Shown one piece after another: positions 37,324-48,923 of a stretch of DNA of 64,000 bases (the first letter of the stretch is position 1; each line of letters opens with the position of its first letter). Under the pieces are notes generated by a model. That model did not search any database. It worked only from the letters and a program-made list of their open reading frames with translations, and had not been told where the DNA came from. Made by a program: the position numbers and the translations under genes. Origin of the DNA: Alloalcanivorax dieselolei B5 (GTDB lineage: Bacteria; Pseudomonadota; Gammaproteobacteria; Pseudomonadales; Alcanivoracaceae); the NCBI RefSeq assembly GCF_000300005.1, contig NC_018691.1, positions 4,855,001-4,919,000 on the forward strand. The letters are read 5' to 3'.

Positions 37324-38184
37324 TCAGACCGCGGCGGCACCACCAACGATTTCGGAAATTTCCTGCGTAATGGCTGCCTGGCGCGCCTTGTTGTACACCA
37401 GTTGCAGATCACGAATGATGTCACCGGCGTTATCACTGGCCGCCTTCATCGCCACCATCCGCGCCGCCTGTTCGCAGGCATTGTTCTCTACCACACCCTG
37501 GTATACCTGGGACTCGATGAACCGCACCAGCAGCTCATCAAGCAGCTCCTTGGGCGCCGGCTCGTAGATGTAGTCCCAATGGCGTTTGAGCTCTTCATCC
37601 TCGCCCTGCTCCAGCGGCAGCAACTGGATCTGCTTGGCCTGCTGCGTCATGGTGTTCACGAATTCGTTGTACACAATGTACAGACGGTCGATCTCACCTG
37701 ACTCATAGGCCTCCAGCATGACCTTGATGGAGCCCACCAGGTCGTCCAGGTGCGGCGTATCGCCAAGACCGTTGACGGTGGCTTGCACGTCACCGCCCAT
37801 GCTCTTGAAGAAACTGATGCCCTTGGAACCCACCAGGCAATAGCTTACCTTGGCACCCTGCTCCTGCCATTCACGAGCGCCCTGCACCACATTCTTGAGC
37901 AGGTTCACGTTCAGGCCACCGCACAGACCCCGATCGGAAGTCACCACGATGTAGCCCACGCTCTTCACTTCCCGCTCTTGCAGGTAGGAGTGCCGGTATT
38001 CCAGATCAGCGTTGGCAAGATGCGCCACCACCTGACGAATGCGGGTGGCGTAGGGCTTGCTGGCAGCCATGCGGTCCTGCGCCTTGCGCATTTTGCTGGC
38101 CGCCACCATCTCCATCGCACGGGTGATCTTCTTCGTGCTCTGGACGCTAGAGATCTTGCCTTTGATCTCTTTACCGCTAGCCAT
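37324..38184 (-). CDS. atpG: ATP synthase gamma subunit
   Basis: Rotating central-stalk subunit, 286 aa. Both coiled-coil ends are evident: the N-terminal [31 protein letters not shown] and the C-terminal [37 protein letters not shown]. It lies between atpA and atpD. Confidence 0.98.
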   Translation of the reverse strand: MASGKEIKGKISSVQSTKKITRAMEMVAASKMRKAQDRMAASKPYATRIRQVVAHLANADLEYRHSYLQEREVKSVGYIVVTSDRGLCGGLNVNLLKNVVQGAREWQEQGAKVSYCLVGSKGISFFKSMGGDVQATVNGLGDTPHLDDLVGSIKVMLEAYESGEIDRLYIVYNEFVNTMTQQAKQIQLLPLEQGEDEELKRHWDYIYEPAPKELLDELLVRFIESQVYQGVVENNACEQAARMVAMKAASDNAGDIIRDLQLVYNKARQAAITQEISEIVGGAAAV

Positions 38185-38207
38185 AGGACTAATCCTTTTT
38201 TAGCGAA

Positions 38208-39752
38208 TTACCAGGTTTGGGTGGCCTTGAACTGTTCGATGCCTTCTTTGATGCCGGCTTCGATTTCGTCGTTGTAATCACCCTTCTCGTTGATTTTATC
38301 CATCAACGCTTTCTGTTCGCTGTTCATGTAGTCCAGCAGAGCCGCTTCAAAGGCGCCGATTTTGTCGACTTCCATACCGTTCAGGTAACCTTCGTTGGCG
38401 GCGTACAGCACCACGCCCATTTCGGCGATTTGCATCGGGCTGTACTGGTTCTGTTTCATCAGCTCGGTAACCGCCTGACCATGCTCCAACTGCTCACGAG
38501 TAGAGTCATCCAGGTCGGAAGCGAACTGGGCGAAAGCCGCCAGTTCACGATACTGAGCCAGCGCCAGACGGATACCGCCGCCCAGCTTCTTGATGATCTT
38601 GGTCTGGGCCGCGCCACCCACACGGGATACGGACACACCCGCGTTCATCGCCGGACGAATACCGGAGTTGAACAGGTCGGTTTCCAGGAAGATCTGACCG
38701 TCGGTAATGGAGATCACGTTGGTCGGTACGAACGCGGAAACGTCACCACCCTGGGTTTCGATGATCGGCAGCGCGGTCAGGGAACCGGTTTTGCCTTTCA
38801 CTTCACCGTTGGTGAACTGCTCAACGTATTCTTCGTTTACCTTGGCGGCGCGCTCCAGCAGACGGGAGTGCAGGTAGAACACGTCACCAGGATAAGCTTC
38901 ACGACCCGGCGGACGACGCAGCAGCAGGGAAATCTGACGATAGGCCCAGGCTTGCTTGGTCAGGTCATCATAAACGATCAGTGCATCTTCACCGCGATCA
39001 CGGAAGTACTCGCCCATGGTGCAACCGGCAAATGCCGCCAGGAACTGCATGGAGGCCGGATCGGAGGCGGAAGCCGCAACGATGATGGTGTTGTCCATGG
39101 CACCATGCTCTTCCAGCTTGCGCACCACGTTAGCAATGGTGGACTGCTTCTGGCCGATGGCGACGTAGACACACTTAATGCCGGAGTCTCTCTGGTTGAT
39201 GATGGCATCAACCGCTACCGCCGTCTTACCGATCTGACGGTCACCGATGATCAGCTCACGCTGACCACGGCCGATCGGCACCATGGCGTCGATGGACTTG
39301 TAACCGGTCTGGACAGGCTCGTTCACCTCACGACGCCAGATAACGCCGGGCGCTACCTTTTCGACCGCGTCGGTCTGCTTGGCGTCGATCGGGCCTTTGC
39401 CGTCGATGGGGTTACCCAGGGCGTCTACTACACGACCCAGCAGTTCCGGGCCGGTGGGCACTTCCAGAATACGGCCGGTACAACGTACCTTTTGACCTTC
39501 GGCCAGACCCAGGTAATCACCCAGGACCACGGCACCGACAGAGTCCTGCTCAAGGTTAAGGGCCATGCCGTAGATGCCGCCTTCAAACTCGATCATCTCA
39601 CCGAACATCACGTCGGCCAGACCATGAATGCGCACAATACCATCGGATACGGATACCACCGTACCTTCGTTGCGTGCCTCGGTGGAGGTATCAAGTTTTT
39701 CAATGCGGGACTTGATAATCTCGCTGATTTCGGACGGGTTGAGTTGCTGCAT
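38208..39752 (-). CDS. atpA: ATP synthase alpha subunit
   Basis: Non-catalytic nucleotide-binding F1 subunit, 514 aa. It starts [20 protein letters not shown], carries the P-loop GDRQIGKTA near residue 170, and the signature [17 protein letters not shown] near 365. It lies 16 nt after atpH. Confidence 0.99.
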   Translation of the reverse strand: MQQLNPSEISEIIKSRIEKLDTSTEARNEGTVVSVSDGIVRIHGLADVMFGEMIEFEGGIYGMALNLEQDSVGAVVLGDYLGLAEGQKVRCTGRILEVPTGPELLGRVVDALGNPIDGKGPIDAKQTDAVEKVAPGVIWRREVNEPVQTGYKSIDAMVPIGRGQRELIIGDRQIGKTAVAVDAIINQRDSGIKCVYVAIGQKQSTIANVVRKLEEHGAMDNTIIVAASASDPASMQFLAAFAGCTMGEYFRDRGEDALIVYDDLTKQAWAYRQISLLLRRPPGREAYPGDVFYLHSRLLERAAKVNEEYVEQFTNGEVKGKTGSLTALPIIETQGGDVSAFVPTNVISITDGQIFLETDLFNSGIRPAMNAGVSVSRVGGAAQTKIIKKLGGGIRLALAQYRELAAFAQFASDLDDSTREQLEHGQAVTELMKQNQYSPMQIAEMGVVLYAANEGYLNGMEVDKIGAFEAALLDYMNSEQKALMDKINEKGDYNDEIEAGIKEGIEQFKATQTW

Positions 39753-39768
39753 CTCTAGTCCCTCAAAC

Positions 39769-40305
39769 TCAAGAGTTCAGTTGCTCTGCCAGACGGTTCA
39801 GTCGGCCACGCACACTGCCATCAATTACGGTATCACCGGCTCGAACCAGCACGCCGCCGATCAGGGCGGGGTCCACGGAAGTGCTGATTTTCACTTCGCC
39901 GCCGAGACGTCTTTTCAGAGCATCGACCAGTCGGCTGATATCGGCGTCTTCCATCTCGTAAGCGGAGATGAGTTCCACATCCGTGAACGCTTGCTGTTCG
40001 GCCAGCAGTTCGTGGAATAACGCCAAAATCAGCGGCAGAAGCGACAGGCGCTTGTAGCGCGCCAGTTGGGCAATGAAATTACGGCCGCTCTCGTCCAACA
40101 CATCGCCGCAAACCTGGGCAAAAGCGTCGACTTTAGCGGCGTCGTCCAGTTGGGGCCGATCCAGAAAGGCGTGCATGGTGGCGTCCCGCGCCACAGCCGC
40201 CATCGTGGTCAGCATCTGTTCCCACTTGTCCAGGGCCCCTGCTTCCTTAGCGTACAAAAAAGCCGCTTTGGCGTAGGGGCGTGCGATGGTGGTCAATTCA
40301 GCCAT
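39769..40305 (-). CDS. atpH: ATP synthase delta subunit
   Basis: Peripheral-stalk subunit linking F1 to the b subunits, 178 aa. Starts [18 protein letters not shown]; the C terminus has the conserved [27 protein letters not shown]. It lies 15 nt after atpF. Confidence 0.97.
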   Translation of the reverse strand: MAELTTIARPYAKAAFLYAKEAGALDKWEQMLTTMAAVARDATMHAFLDRPQLDDAAKVDAFAQVCGDVLDESGRNFIAQLARYKRLSLLPLILALFHELLAEQQAFTDVELISAYEMEDADISRLVDALKRRLGGEVKISTSVDPALIGGVLVRAGDTVIDGSVRGRLNRLAEQLNS

Positions 40306-40320
40306 GGGTTACCCGTTTAC

Positions 40321-40791
40321 TCAGAGTTCAGCCGCCAACTGGTCCAGAAGCTGCTTGTGAGTGTCGCGGTTGATTTCGCCGCCGAGTACTTTCTCGGCAC
40401 CGCTCAACGTCAGTGCGGACACTTCCTTACGCAGCTGCTCACGAGCCTGATTGACTTCCTGTTCAATCTCGGACTGGGCTTTGGCAATCAGACGCTCACC
40501 TTCGGTGCGGGCCTGATCTTTTGCCTCATCCACAATCTGATTTGCTCGGCGGTTGGCCTGCTCAATGATTTCGGCCGCTTTCTCTTTTGCTTCCTTGAGA
40601 TTAGCCGTCGCTTTTTCCTGGGCCAATTCCAGATCACGCTCAGCGCGATCAGCGGCACTCAGGCCTTCGGCGATCTTCTGTTTTCGTTCTTCCAGCGCCC
40701 GCGAAATGGGCGGCCAGACGAACTTCATGCAGAAGGCGACGAACAGAGCGAACCAGATGGCCTGGCCGATCAGTGTCAGGTTGATATTCAT
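40321..40791 (-). CDS. atpF: ATP synthase b subunit
   Basis: Peripheral-stalk F0 subunit, 156 aa: one N-terminal membrane segment ([23 protein letters not shown]), then a long charged, Ala- and Glu-rich helix that dimerises. Length and position between atpE and atpH are standard. Confidence 0.97.
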   Translation of the reverse strand: MNINLTLIGQAIWFALFVAFCMKFVWPPISRALEERKQKIAEGLSAADRAERDLELAQEKATANLKEAKEKAAEIIEQANRRANQIVDEAKDQARTEGERLIAKAQSEIEQEVNQAREQLRKEVSALTLSGAEKVLGGEINRDTHKQLLDQLAAEL

Positions 40792-40826
40792 TGCGCCTCC
40801 TTAAATCGGGTGCGGCAGCAATCGAT

Positions 40827-41075
<249 letters not shown>

Positions 41076-41097
41076 TCAGTTAAGGTAAAAACAGTGC

Positions 41098-42018
<921 letters not shown>

Positions 42019-42030
42019 CTAGTCGTCAGT

Positions 42031-42459
42031 CTAGTCGTCTTGCCCGTCCCGCTCCGCTCCCAGGCGGCGATCCAGGCGCATCACCTGAATCCATCCGACA
42101 ATCTGCGTCAGCAGAAACCCCAGAAGCAGGACCGTTACATTCCTGAACTCGCGCGAAAGCCGCACTTCGGCGAAGGTCAGCCCGAAGAGCGCGAGCATTA
42201 TCAAAACTTTTCCGGCTTCGCCCCGAATGGCGGCACCCGCCATGCGATCGGGCTTGATGTTGCCCGGGTGAAGCCATACCTGGTAGCCACCCCAGGCGTA
42301 TGCGATCAGGCTGATGGCCGAGCCCCAGGCTGCAAACAAGCCCGCGGTGGCATCCGCCAGCACCGTGCTCAGTATGGCGACAATCACCAAAGTGATGATT
42401 TGGGCGCGCATCAAGCCCCAGAACAGTGTTCTGCGGGCTCGTAAGTCGAAGCTGGTCAC
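42031..42459 (-). CDS. atpI: ATP synthase protein I
   Basis: Small membrane protein with four predicted helices, 142 aa, first in the operon; AtpI assists c-ring assembly or Mg2+ supply. The start is GTG 42459, 6 nt after GGGAG. Helices are seen at LMRAQIITLVIVAILSTVLA, LFAAWGSAISLIAYAWGG, GKVLIMLALFGLTFAEV and TVLLLGFLLTQIVGWIQVM. Low sequence conservation is normal for AtpI. Confidence 0.92.
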   Translation of the reverse strand: MTSFDLRARRTLFWGLMRAQIITLVIVAILSTVLADATAGLFAAWGSAISLIAYAWGGYQVWLHPGNIKPDRMAGAAIRGEAGKVLIMLALFGLTFAEVRLSREFRNVTVLLLGFLLTQIVGWIQVMRLDRRLGAERDGQDD

Positions 42460-42480
42460 CGTGCTCCCGTGTTTGGCTAC

Positions 42481-42502
42481 TGGTGAAAAAATCGATTCAC
42501 CA
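42481..42502. promoter_or_regulatory. Hairpin in the atp operon leader
   Basis: TGGTGAA-aaaatcga-TTCACCA, a perfect 7-bp inverted repeat 22-43 bp upstream of the atpI start and downstream of the predicted promoter, so it would be in the mRNA leader. It may affect mRNA stability or be a protein site; no function is proven. Confidence 0.4.
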
Positions 42503-42540
42503 GGCGAAGGTCGCGGGTACCCCCTGATCTTGGCGCGGGA

Positions 42541-42569
42541 AGTATATGGGGAAGGTTATCCGGTATCAA
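42541..42569 (-). promoter_or_regulatory. Predicted sigma70 promoter of the atp operon
   Basis: On the minus strand TTGATA (42569-42564), exactly 17 nt, then TATACT (42546-42541): five of six matches at each box and ideal spacing. It lies downstream of the parB terminator and 82 nt before atpI, giving a leader of roughly 75 nt. Confidence 0.75.
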
Positions 42570-42602
42570 CCGGCTGAGCGCGATAGTTTGGCCCAATTTG
42601 AT

Positions 42603-42636
42603 AAAAAAGAGCCCAAAAAACAGACGGTTGCTCTTT
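42603..42636 (-). terminator. Intrinsic terminator after parB
   Basis: On the minus strand AAAGAGC (42636-42630) and GCTCTTT (42612-42606) pair around a 17-nt loop; with TTT (42605-42603) this ends in six T. It separates the gid-par transcript from the atp promoter. Confidence 0.6.
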
Positions 42637-42709
42637 CGTATACAAATAGGCTTTATTCGTATCCACCCAGGACTTGCAAAGCGTCCTCCTTTTTCCACCA
42701 AACGTCAAG

Positions 42710-43636
42710 TTACTTGATGTGGGACAGGATGCCGTCGAGTTCGTCCAGATTGTTGTAGCTGATCACCAGCTTGCCTTTTCCTCCCGAGCCCTGCTGGATT
42801 TGCACCGGCGCGCCGAGACGATCCGACAAATCGGTGATCAGGGAGCGGACATTGGGGTCTTCCCTTTTCGGCGCCGGCCTGGCCGGCTTCTGCTTCTCGA
42901 ATTCCCGCACCAGCACTTCGGTCTGACGCACGGAGAGCCCCTTGGCCACCACCACGCGGGCCGCTTCCACCTGCTTGTCGCCCGCGAGCGCCAGCAGGGC
43001 CCGGGCGTGCCCCATTTCCAGGTCACCGTGCTCAAGCAGCTTCTTCACGTCCCCTTCCAGCGTCATCAGACGCAGCAGGTTGGTGACCATGGCACGGGAT
43101 TTACCCACGGCATCCGCCACCTGCTGGTGAGTCAGGCCAAATTCATCCTTGAGCCGCGACAAGGCCAGCGCCTCTTCCATGGGATTGAGGTTTTCCCGCT
43201 GGATGTTCTCGATCAGCGACATGGCGATGGCGGCTTCGTCCGGCACCTCACGGATCACCGCGGGGATGGAGTCCAACTCGGCCATTTGCGCGGCACGCCA
43301 GCGGCGCTCACCGGCAATGATCTCGTAACGATTCTCGCCGAGCGGACGCACCACGATGGGCTGCATCACGCCCTGGGCGCGGATCGACTCCGCCAGCTCC
43401 TCGAGAGCGTCGGCGGACATGTCCTTGCGCGGCTGGTAACGGCCACGCTGCATGAACTCCACTGGCAAATGGCGCAGTTCCCCATCCCGGGGCGGACGTT
43501 GTTCCTGCTGAGCCGGCTCAGCCGGGCTGGCCGCGGCACCGACGGCGACTTCTTCCTGATGTTGCTGATAGCTCGCACTGGTGCTGAGCAGGGCATCGAG
43601 TCCTTTGCTGAGACCGCGTTTACGCTTTGCCGCCAT
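42710..43636 (-). CDS. parB: Chromosome-partitioning protein ParB
   Basis: CTPase and parS-binding protein that loads near oriC and drives chromosome segregation with ParA, 308 aa. N-terminal basic KRKRGLSKGLDALL, box I/II with GERRWRAAQMAEL (CTP-binding region), HTH LTHQQVADAVGKSRAMVTNLLRL, and a C-terminal dimerisation end VISYNNLDELDGIL. It lies 71 nt after parA. No parS (TGTTTCACGTGAAACA type) was found by eye in the window. Confidence 0.97.
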   Translation of the reverse strand: MAAKRKRGLSKGLDALLSTSASYQQHQEEVAVGAAASPAEPAQQEQRPPRDGELRHLPVEFMQRGRYQPRKDMSADALEELAESIRAQGVMQPIVVRPLGENRYEIIAGERRWRAAQMAELDSIPAVIREVPDEAAIAMSLIENIQRENLNPMEEALALSRLKDEFGLTHQQVADAVGKSRAMVTNLLRLMTLEGDVKKLLEHGDLEMGHARALLALAGDKQVEAARVVVAKGLSVRQTEVLVREFEKQKPARPAPKREDPNVRSLITDLSDRLGAPVQIQQGSGGKGKLVISYNNLDELDGILSHIK

Positions 43637-43707
43637 GATTCAAACTCGCTCATGTTCGGTTGCGGTGACACTTCGCCACCGGAGGTTGTTGCCCGACGTC
43701 ACCGCCT

Positions 43708-44520
43708 TCACGGCGTCTCGGGGGGCTGCTGGGAGGGCGCTGTCGAGGCCACCGCCTGCTCGCGCCGCAGGATTTCACCGGCCAGCGCCAGATAGCTTAC
43801 CGCACCCCGGGATTTGGGGTCATAGGTGATCACCGGCGCGCCGTGGCTGGGCGCCTCCGCCAAACGCACATTGCGTGGAATGATGGTGCGATAGACCTTG
43901 TCGCCAAAGTGACTGATCAGCTGGTTGGAAACGTCGTTGGACAAACTGTTGCGCGGGTCATACATGGTCCGCAACAGGCCGCCGATATGCAGCTTCGGAT
44001 TCAGTACCGAGCGGATCTTCTCGATGGTGTTCATCAACGAGGTCAGCCCCTCCAGCGCATAGTACTCGCACTGGATCGGCACGATCACCGAATCCGCCGC
44101 CGCCAGGGAATTCACGGTCAGCATATTCAGTGACGGCGGGCAGTCGATAATAATGTAGTCGTAGCGGTCACGGATTCCGACCAGGGCATCACGCAGCCGG
44201 TACTCCTTACTGTCCAGTTGCAGCAGCTGCACTTCCGCGGCGGTCAGATCCCCGTTGGCGGCCACCAGATCAAAACCGGACTCCTCCGGCGTAATCACGA
44301 CCGCATCAGCCATATCGGCCTCGCCGAGCAGCACATCCAAGATGGTGTATTCCGGTTCGTGCTTGTCGACACCGGCACCACTGGTGGCGTTCCCCTGCGG
44401 GTCGATATCCACCAGCAGCACCTTCTTGCGGGTAGCCGCCAACGACGCCGCCAGATTGACGCTACTGGTGGTCTTGCCGACCCCGCCCTTTTGGTTGGCA
44501 ATGGCAAAAACGGTGGTCAC
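43708..44520 (-). CDS. parA: Chromosome-partitioning ATPase ParA
   Basis: Deviant-Walker ATPase, 270 aa, that moves ParB-parS complexes over the nucleoid. KGGVGKTT near residues 11-18, IIIDCPPSLNMLT as Walker B, and a Pro/Gln-rich C-terminal tail (STAPSQQPPETP). It lies 27 nt after rsmG; order mnmG-rsmG-parA-parB is the usual origin-proximal cluster. Confidence 0.98.
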   Translation of the reverse strand: MTTVFAIANQKGGVGKTTSSVNLAASLAATRKKVLLVDIDPQGNATSGAGVDKHEPEYTILDVLLGEADMADAVVITPEESGFDLVAANGDLTAAEVQLLQLDSKEYRLRDALVGIRDRYDYIIIDCPPSLNMLTVNSLAAADSVIVPIQCEYYALEGLTSLMNTIEKIRSVLNPKLHIGGLLRTMYDPRNSLSNDVSNQLISHFGDKVYRTIIPRNVRLAEAPSHGAPVITYDPKSRGAVSYLALAGEILRREQAVASTAPSQQPPETP

Positions 44521-44547
44521 GAGGCTCCCTCTTATTGGCGACGCGCG

Positions 44548-45165
44548 TCATTGGCGACGCACGATCAACAGCACCCTTGATTCCGCCAAACCGGGCACGC
44601 TCAGGGTTTCGCGTTGCACCCGCCAGCAGGCTGGCAGGGCAGCCATCTCCTGATCGGCGGCGGCGGCCTTCATCGCCAATAACCGGACATCGCCCTGCAT
44701 CAGGGGTCCGAGTAACTCCAACATGTCCGGCAAGGCGGCGAAAGCGCGGCTGATAATCTGTGATGGAGCCTTACGGTACTGTTCCACGCGGGCGTGCACA
44801 ACCTCCACGTTATGCAAACCCAGCTCCCGTCGCGCCTGACGGATAAAACGGAGTTTCTTGCCATTGCTGTCCAGCAGCACAAAGGACTGGTCCGGGCGGG
44901 CCAGGGCCAGAGGGATACCGGGCAGCCCGGCACCGGTCCCCACATCCAGGGTGTCCACCGGTTCCACATGAGGCAGCACCGCCAGGGAATCGAGCAGGTG
45001 GCGGGTGACCATCTCCGCCGGATCACGCACGGCGGTAAGGTTATAGGCGCGATTCCAGCGTACCAGCAGGTCCCGGTAGAGCAACAGGCGGTCCTGCTGC
45101 TCCCGGTCCAGGTCGATATTCAGTTCGGTCAGCCCTTGCGCCAGCCGCTGTTGGTCCTCGGTCAT
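44548..45165 (-). CDS. rsmG: 16S rRNA (guanine527-N7) methyltransferase
   Basis: SAM-dependent methyltransferase (GidB), 205 aa, modifying G527 of 16S rRNA; loss gives low-level streptomycin resistance in other bacteria. The SAM site [15 protein letters not shown] lies near residues 70-85 and ISRAFAAL in the middle. The ATG overlaps the mnmG stop (ATGA), so the two are coupled. Confidence 0.97.
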   Translation of the reverse strand: MTEDQQRLAQGLTELNIDLDREQQDRLLLYRDLLVRWNRAYNLTAVRDPAEMVTRHLLDSLAVLPHVEPVDTLDVGTGAGLPGIPLALARPDQSFVLLDSNGKKLRFIRQARRELGLHNVEVVHARVEQYRKAPSQIISRAFAALPDMLELLGPLMQGDVRLLAMKAAAADQEMAALPACWRVQRETLSVPGLAESRVLLIVRRQ

Positions 45166-47048
45166 GCCTGGCGGGCCGCCCGATGCTGGTGCTTTTTCAG
45201 GTAGATCAGCAACAGGGAAATGGCCGCTGGCGTCACGCCGGGAATACGGCCGGCCTGGCCGATGGTTTCCGGGTGGACCTCGGCGAGCTTCTGCTTGACC
45301 TCATTGGACAACCCCTGCACCTGACCAAAGTCGAAGTCCGCCGGCAAACGCTGATGCTCGGCGGCGCGCAACCGGGCAATCTCCGCCTCCTGACGGTCGA
45401 TGTAACCGGCGTACTTGGCGAGGATTTCCATCTGCTCCACCACCGGCGGCGCCTCCGGTTCCAGCCCCACCGCGCCAATCAGGGCGTGGTAGTCGATTTC
45501 CGGGCGCTTGAGCAGATCCAGCAGGTTGTACTCATGGGGCAGCGGCTTATCCACCAGGGCATTGATCTGGTCCGCCTCCGCCGTCCCCGGGCGCACCCAG
45601 GTGGCGCTCAGGCGCGTCTGTTCGCGCGCCATCCCTTCACGTTTGTCGTTGTAGGCGGCCCAGCGCTCATCGTCCACCAGCCCCAGCTCGCGGCCTTTTT
45701 CGGTCAGACGCAGGTCGGCGTTATCCTCACGCAGTAACAGGCGATATTCGGCGCGGCTGGTGAACATGCGGTACGGCTCGCGGGTGCCCATGGTGATCAG
45801 ATCGTCCACCAGCACACCCAGGTACGCTTCGTCCCGGCGCGGCGTCCACGGCGCTTTCTCCTGGCTCATCAGGGCCGCGTTCAGACCCGCCAGCATGCCC
45901 TGGGCACCGGCTTCTTCATAGCCGGTGGTGCCATTGATCTGGCCGGCGAAGAACAGCCCCGGCATGTGCTTGGTCTCAAGGCTGTGCCGGAGATCCTGGG
46001 GATTGAAGAAATCGTACTCGATGGCGTAGCCCGGCCGGGTGATGTGCGCGTTCTCGAACCCGCGGATGGAACGTACCGCCGCCAGCTGGATATCGAACGG
46101 CAGACTGGTGGAGATGCCGTTGGGATACAGCTCATGGGTGTTCAACCCTTCCGGCTCCACGAACACCTGGTGGCTGGTCTTGTCCGGATAGCGGTTGACC
46201 TTGTCTTCCACGGACGGGCAGTAGCGCGGCCCCACGCCTTCGATAACGCCGGCGAACATCGGGCTGCGGTCAAAGCCGGAACGAATGATCTCGTGGGTGC
46301 GCTCGTTGGTATGGGTAACATGACAACACACCTGGCGCGGATGGTCCTCCACCCGGCCCAGGTAGCTCATCACCGGGGTGGGGCTGTCACCCCACTGTTC
46401 CTCCATCACGGAGAAGTCCACGCTCCGGCCGTCAATACGCGGCGGCGTGCCGGTTTTCAGCCGATCAACACGGAACGGCAACTCACGCAGCCGGCGGGCC
46501 AGAGCATTGGAAGGCTGATCACCGGCCCGACCGCCCTGGTGGTTTTCCATCCCCACATGGATGACCCCGCCGAGAAAGGTCCCCGCGGTGAGCACCACGG
46601 CATCGGCGTGGAAACGCAATCCCATGCTGGTCACCACCCCCACACAGCGGTCCTGCTCGACGATCAGATCATCGGCGGCCTGCTGGAACAGTGTGAGATG
46701 CGGCTGATTTTCCAGAGCATGGCGGATGGCGGCTTTATAAAGGATGCGATCGGCCTGGGCACGAGTGGCGCGCACCGCCGGCCCCTTGCGGGCATTGAGC
46801 ACCCGGAACTGGATGCCGGCCTGATCGGTGGCGCGGGCCATGGCCCCGCCCAGGGCATCGATTTCCCGCACCAGATGGCTCTTGCCGATGCCACCGATGG
46901 CCGGATTGCAACTCATCTGACCCAGAGTCTCGATATTATGAGTGAGCAACAGGGTTTCCACGCCCATGCGAGCCGCCGCCAGGGCCGCTTCGGTGCCGGC
47001 GTGGCCACCGCCAATCACGATCACGCCAAATCGCTGGGGAAAGTCCAT
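45162..47048 (-). CDS. mnmG: tRNA uridine-5-carboxymethylaminomethyl modification enzyme MnmG
   Basis: FAD-dependent partner of MnmE that modifies the wobble uridine of several tRNAs, 628 aa. FAD motif [17 protein letters not shown] near residues 13-29, then [18 protein letters not shown] and [21 protein letters not shown] 47048 matches the family start; the 15-residue extension to 47093 is dropped. mnmE, usually upstream, is not adjacent: the next gene is a divergent K+/H+ antiporter. Confidence 0.98.
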   Translation of the reverse strand: MDFPQRFGVIVIGGGHAGTEAALAAARMGVETLLLTHNIETLGQMSCNPAIGGIGKSHLVREIDALGGAMARATDQAGIQFRVLNARKGPAVRATRAQADRILYKAAIRHALENQPHLTLFQQAADDLIVEQDRCVGVVTSMGLRFHADAVVLTAGTFLGGVIHVGMENHQGGRAGDQPSNALARRLRELPFRVDRLKTGTPPRIDGRSVDFSVMEEQWGDSPTPVMSYLGRVEDHPRQVCCHVTHTNERTHEIIRSGFDRSPMFAGVIEGVGPRYCPSVEDKVNRYPDKTSHQVFVEPEGLNTHELYPNGISTSLPFDIQLAAVRSIRGFENAHITRPGYAIEYDFFNPQDLRHSLETKHMPGLFFAGQINGTTGYEEAGAQGMLAGLNAALMSQEKAPWTPRRDEAYLGVLVDDLITMGTREPYRMFTSRAEYRLLLREDNADLRLTEKGRELGLVDDERWAAYNDKREGMAREQTRLSATWVRPGTAEADQINALVDKPLPHEYNLLDLLKRPEIDYHALIGAVGLEPEAPPVVEQMEILAKYAGYIDRQEAEIARLRAAEHQRLPADFDFGQVQGLSNEVKQKLAEVHPETIGQAGRIPGVTPAAISLLLIYLKKHQHRAARQA

Positions 47049-47207
47049 GGAAATGTCTCGCTCAGAGTGCCGTACCCAAAGAGGGCTGTGCAAAATATGA
47101 TCAGTCCGGGCGCGCTAGTATAGTGCCATGGGAATTAAAAGAAAGGCCCGCCGGTCTGTTATGATGATCCTTGTCTTTATCCTCCCCCCGATATTCCAGG
47201 AGTGCAT

Positions 47208-48908
47208 TTGGATTCGTTGAATCTGTTTCTGCTGATCGGCACCGGATTGATGTTCATCGGGCTGCTTTTGGGCTCCCTGAGCACCCGCATCGGCGTACCG
47301 TCCCTGTTGATGTTCCTGCTGGTGGGGATGGCCGCCGGTGAGGATGGCATCGGCGGTATTGAATTCGACGATCTTTCCACCGCGTACGTTATCAGTAACA
47401 TCGCCCTGGCGGTCATCCTCATGGATGGCGGCCTGCGCACCCGTATGGACACCTTTCGCCTGGCCCTGAAGCCGGCGCTGTCCCTGGCCAGCCTGGGCGT
47501 GGCCATCTCCGCCGCCCTGGTCGGCGCCTTCACCACCTGGCTGATGGGCGTGGACTGGCGCCTGGGGCTGCTGTTGGGCGGCATTATCGGCTCCACCGAC
47601 GCGGCGGCGGTATTCAGCGTGATCAAGGGCGCCGGGGTCAATATCAATGAGCGGGTGGCCAGCACTCTGGAAATCGAATCCGGTCTCAACGACCCGATGG
47701 CGATCTTCATCACCCTGATGCTGGTCGGCGTGCTGGTGGAGCCGGACGCCGCCTTTGGCTTCGGCATGATCCTGACTCTGGTCCAGCAGTTTGGCCTGGG
47801 GGCGATCATCGGCCTGGGACTGGGCGCGGTGCTCAGTGAAATCCTGCTGCGGGTGCGCAGCAACGAAGGCCTGCACGCCTTATTACTGTGCAGCGGCGGT
47901 GCCATGGTATTCGCCCTCACCAACCTTGCCGGCGGCAGCGGCTTCCTGGCGATCTATCTGACCGGCCTGGTCGCCGGTAACCGCCGTGGCGGTACCGGGG
48001 ACAACGTGCTGCGTTCCATGGACAGCATGGCCTGGCTGGCCCAATCCGGCATGTTCCTGATGCTGGGTCTGCTGATCACACCATCGGAACTGGGCCAGCA
48101 CCTGCTGCCGGCGTTGCTGGTGGCCTTGTTCCTGATGCTGGTGGCGCGGCCGGCGGCGGTGTGGGTGAGCCTGATTCCCTTTATTTTCACCTGGCGCGAA
48201 AAGCTGTTCATCGCCTGGACCGGTCTGCGCGGGGCGGTGCCCATTGTCCTGGCGGTGTTCCCGCTGTTGGCGGGTGTGGGCGAGACCCGCCTGCTGTTCG
48301 ATATCACCCTGGTGGTGGTATTGATTTCACTGCTGGCCCAGGGGGCCAGCCTGCGTTACATGGCACGATTGTTGAAAGTCTCGGTACCAGCGACGGCGTC
48401 GCCGAAGCAGATGGTGCCCATGGCGCACTCCGCCAACCGCTATCTGATGCAGTTCGAGGTGGAGGAAGGCGCCAAAGCCCAGGGCCAGCGGCTTGGCACC
48501 ATTACCACCCAGCGCATTACCCCGATATTGATCATTCGGGACAAGACATTCCTCAATCTGTCCGAGGATCCGCAGATTGAAGCCGGGGACATGGTCAGTT
48601 GGTTGGCGCCGCTGAGCGAACAGGACTATCTGTCGGACATGTGCCACAAGATCACCGTGGCGGAAAGACGCTATTTCGGCGACTTCATCGTGCGCGGCAG
48701 CGTGCCGGTGGATCAGTTGGTGGCGGTGTACGGTATCCATGAACTGGAGGAGCAGCTCAAGGGCATGACCGTGGAAGCCGCCTTCGAGGACCACTTCGGT
48801 CAACACGCTGTGGTGGGTGACACCCTTAAACTGGGCGGCCTGAGACTGCGCGCCCGCACCGTGGAAAAAGGACGGGTGATCATGGCGGGCATCAAACTGC
48901 CGCAATAA
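47208..48908 (+). CDS. nhaP2: K+/H+ antiporter of the NhaP2/CvrA type
   Basis: Inner-membrane monovalent-cation/proton antiporter, about 566 aa, CPA1 family. Twelve or more membrane segments carry ILMDGGLRT, GSTDAAAVFSVI, LEIESGLNDPMA and WTGLRGAVPIVLAVFP, all very close to E. coli NhaP2 (CvrA). The C-terminal cytoplasmic part (from about residue 405) has a TrkA-C-like segment followed by RRYFGDFIVRGSV. TTG 47208, 5 nt after AGGAG, is preferred to GTG 47202, which is too close to the ribosome-binding site. It would protect against K+ overload and aid pH balance. Confidence 0.93.
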   Translation: MDSLNLFLLIGTGLMFIGLLLGSLSTRIGVPSLLMFLLVGMAAGEDGIGGIEFDDLSTAYVISNIALAVILMDGGLRTRMDTFRLALKPALSLASLGVAISAALVGAFTTWLMGVDWRLGLLLGGIIGSTDAAAVFSVIKGAGVNINERVASTLEIESGLNDPMAIFITLMLVGVLVEPDAAFGFGMILTLVQQFGLGAIIGLGLGAVLSEILLRVRSNEGLHALLLCSGGAMVFALTNLAGGSGFLAIYLTGLVAGNRRGGTGDNVLRSMDSMAWLAQSGMFLMLGLLITPSELGQHLLPALLVALFLMLVARPAAVWVSLIPFIFTWREKLFIAWTGLRGAVPIVLAVFPLLAGVGETRLLFDITLVVVLISLLAQGASLRYMARLLKVSVPATASPKQMVPMAHSANRYLMQFEVEEGAKAQGQRLGTITTQRITPILIIRDKTFLNLSEDPQIEAGDMVSWLAPLSEQDYLSDMCHKITVAERRYFGDFIVRGSVPVDQLVAVYGIHELEEQLKGMTVEAAFEDHFGQHAVVGDTLKLGGLRLRARTVEKGRVIMAGIKLPQ

Positions 48909-48923
48909 CACAGGAGGGATTCG

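Noticed and set aside
38217-39758. 513-codon open frame antisense to atpA
   Set aside because: Its composition (His, Gln and Gly runs) and exact mirroring of atpA show a high-GC shadow frame; no domain or ribosome-binding site.
42460-47200. parS site near parAB
   Set aside because: Looked for TGTTTCACGTGAAACA-like sequence in intergenic and nearby coding regions; none seen by eye.
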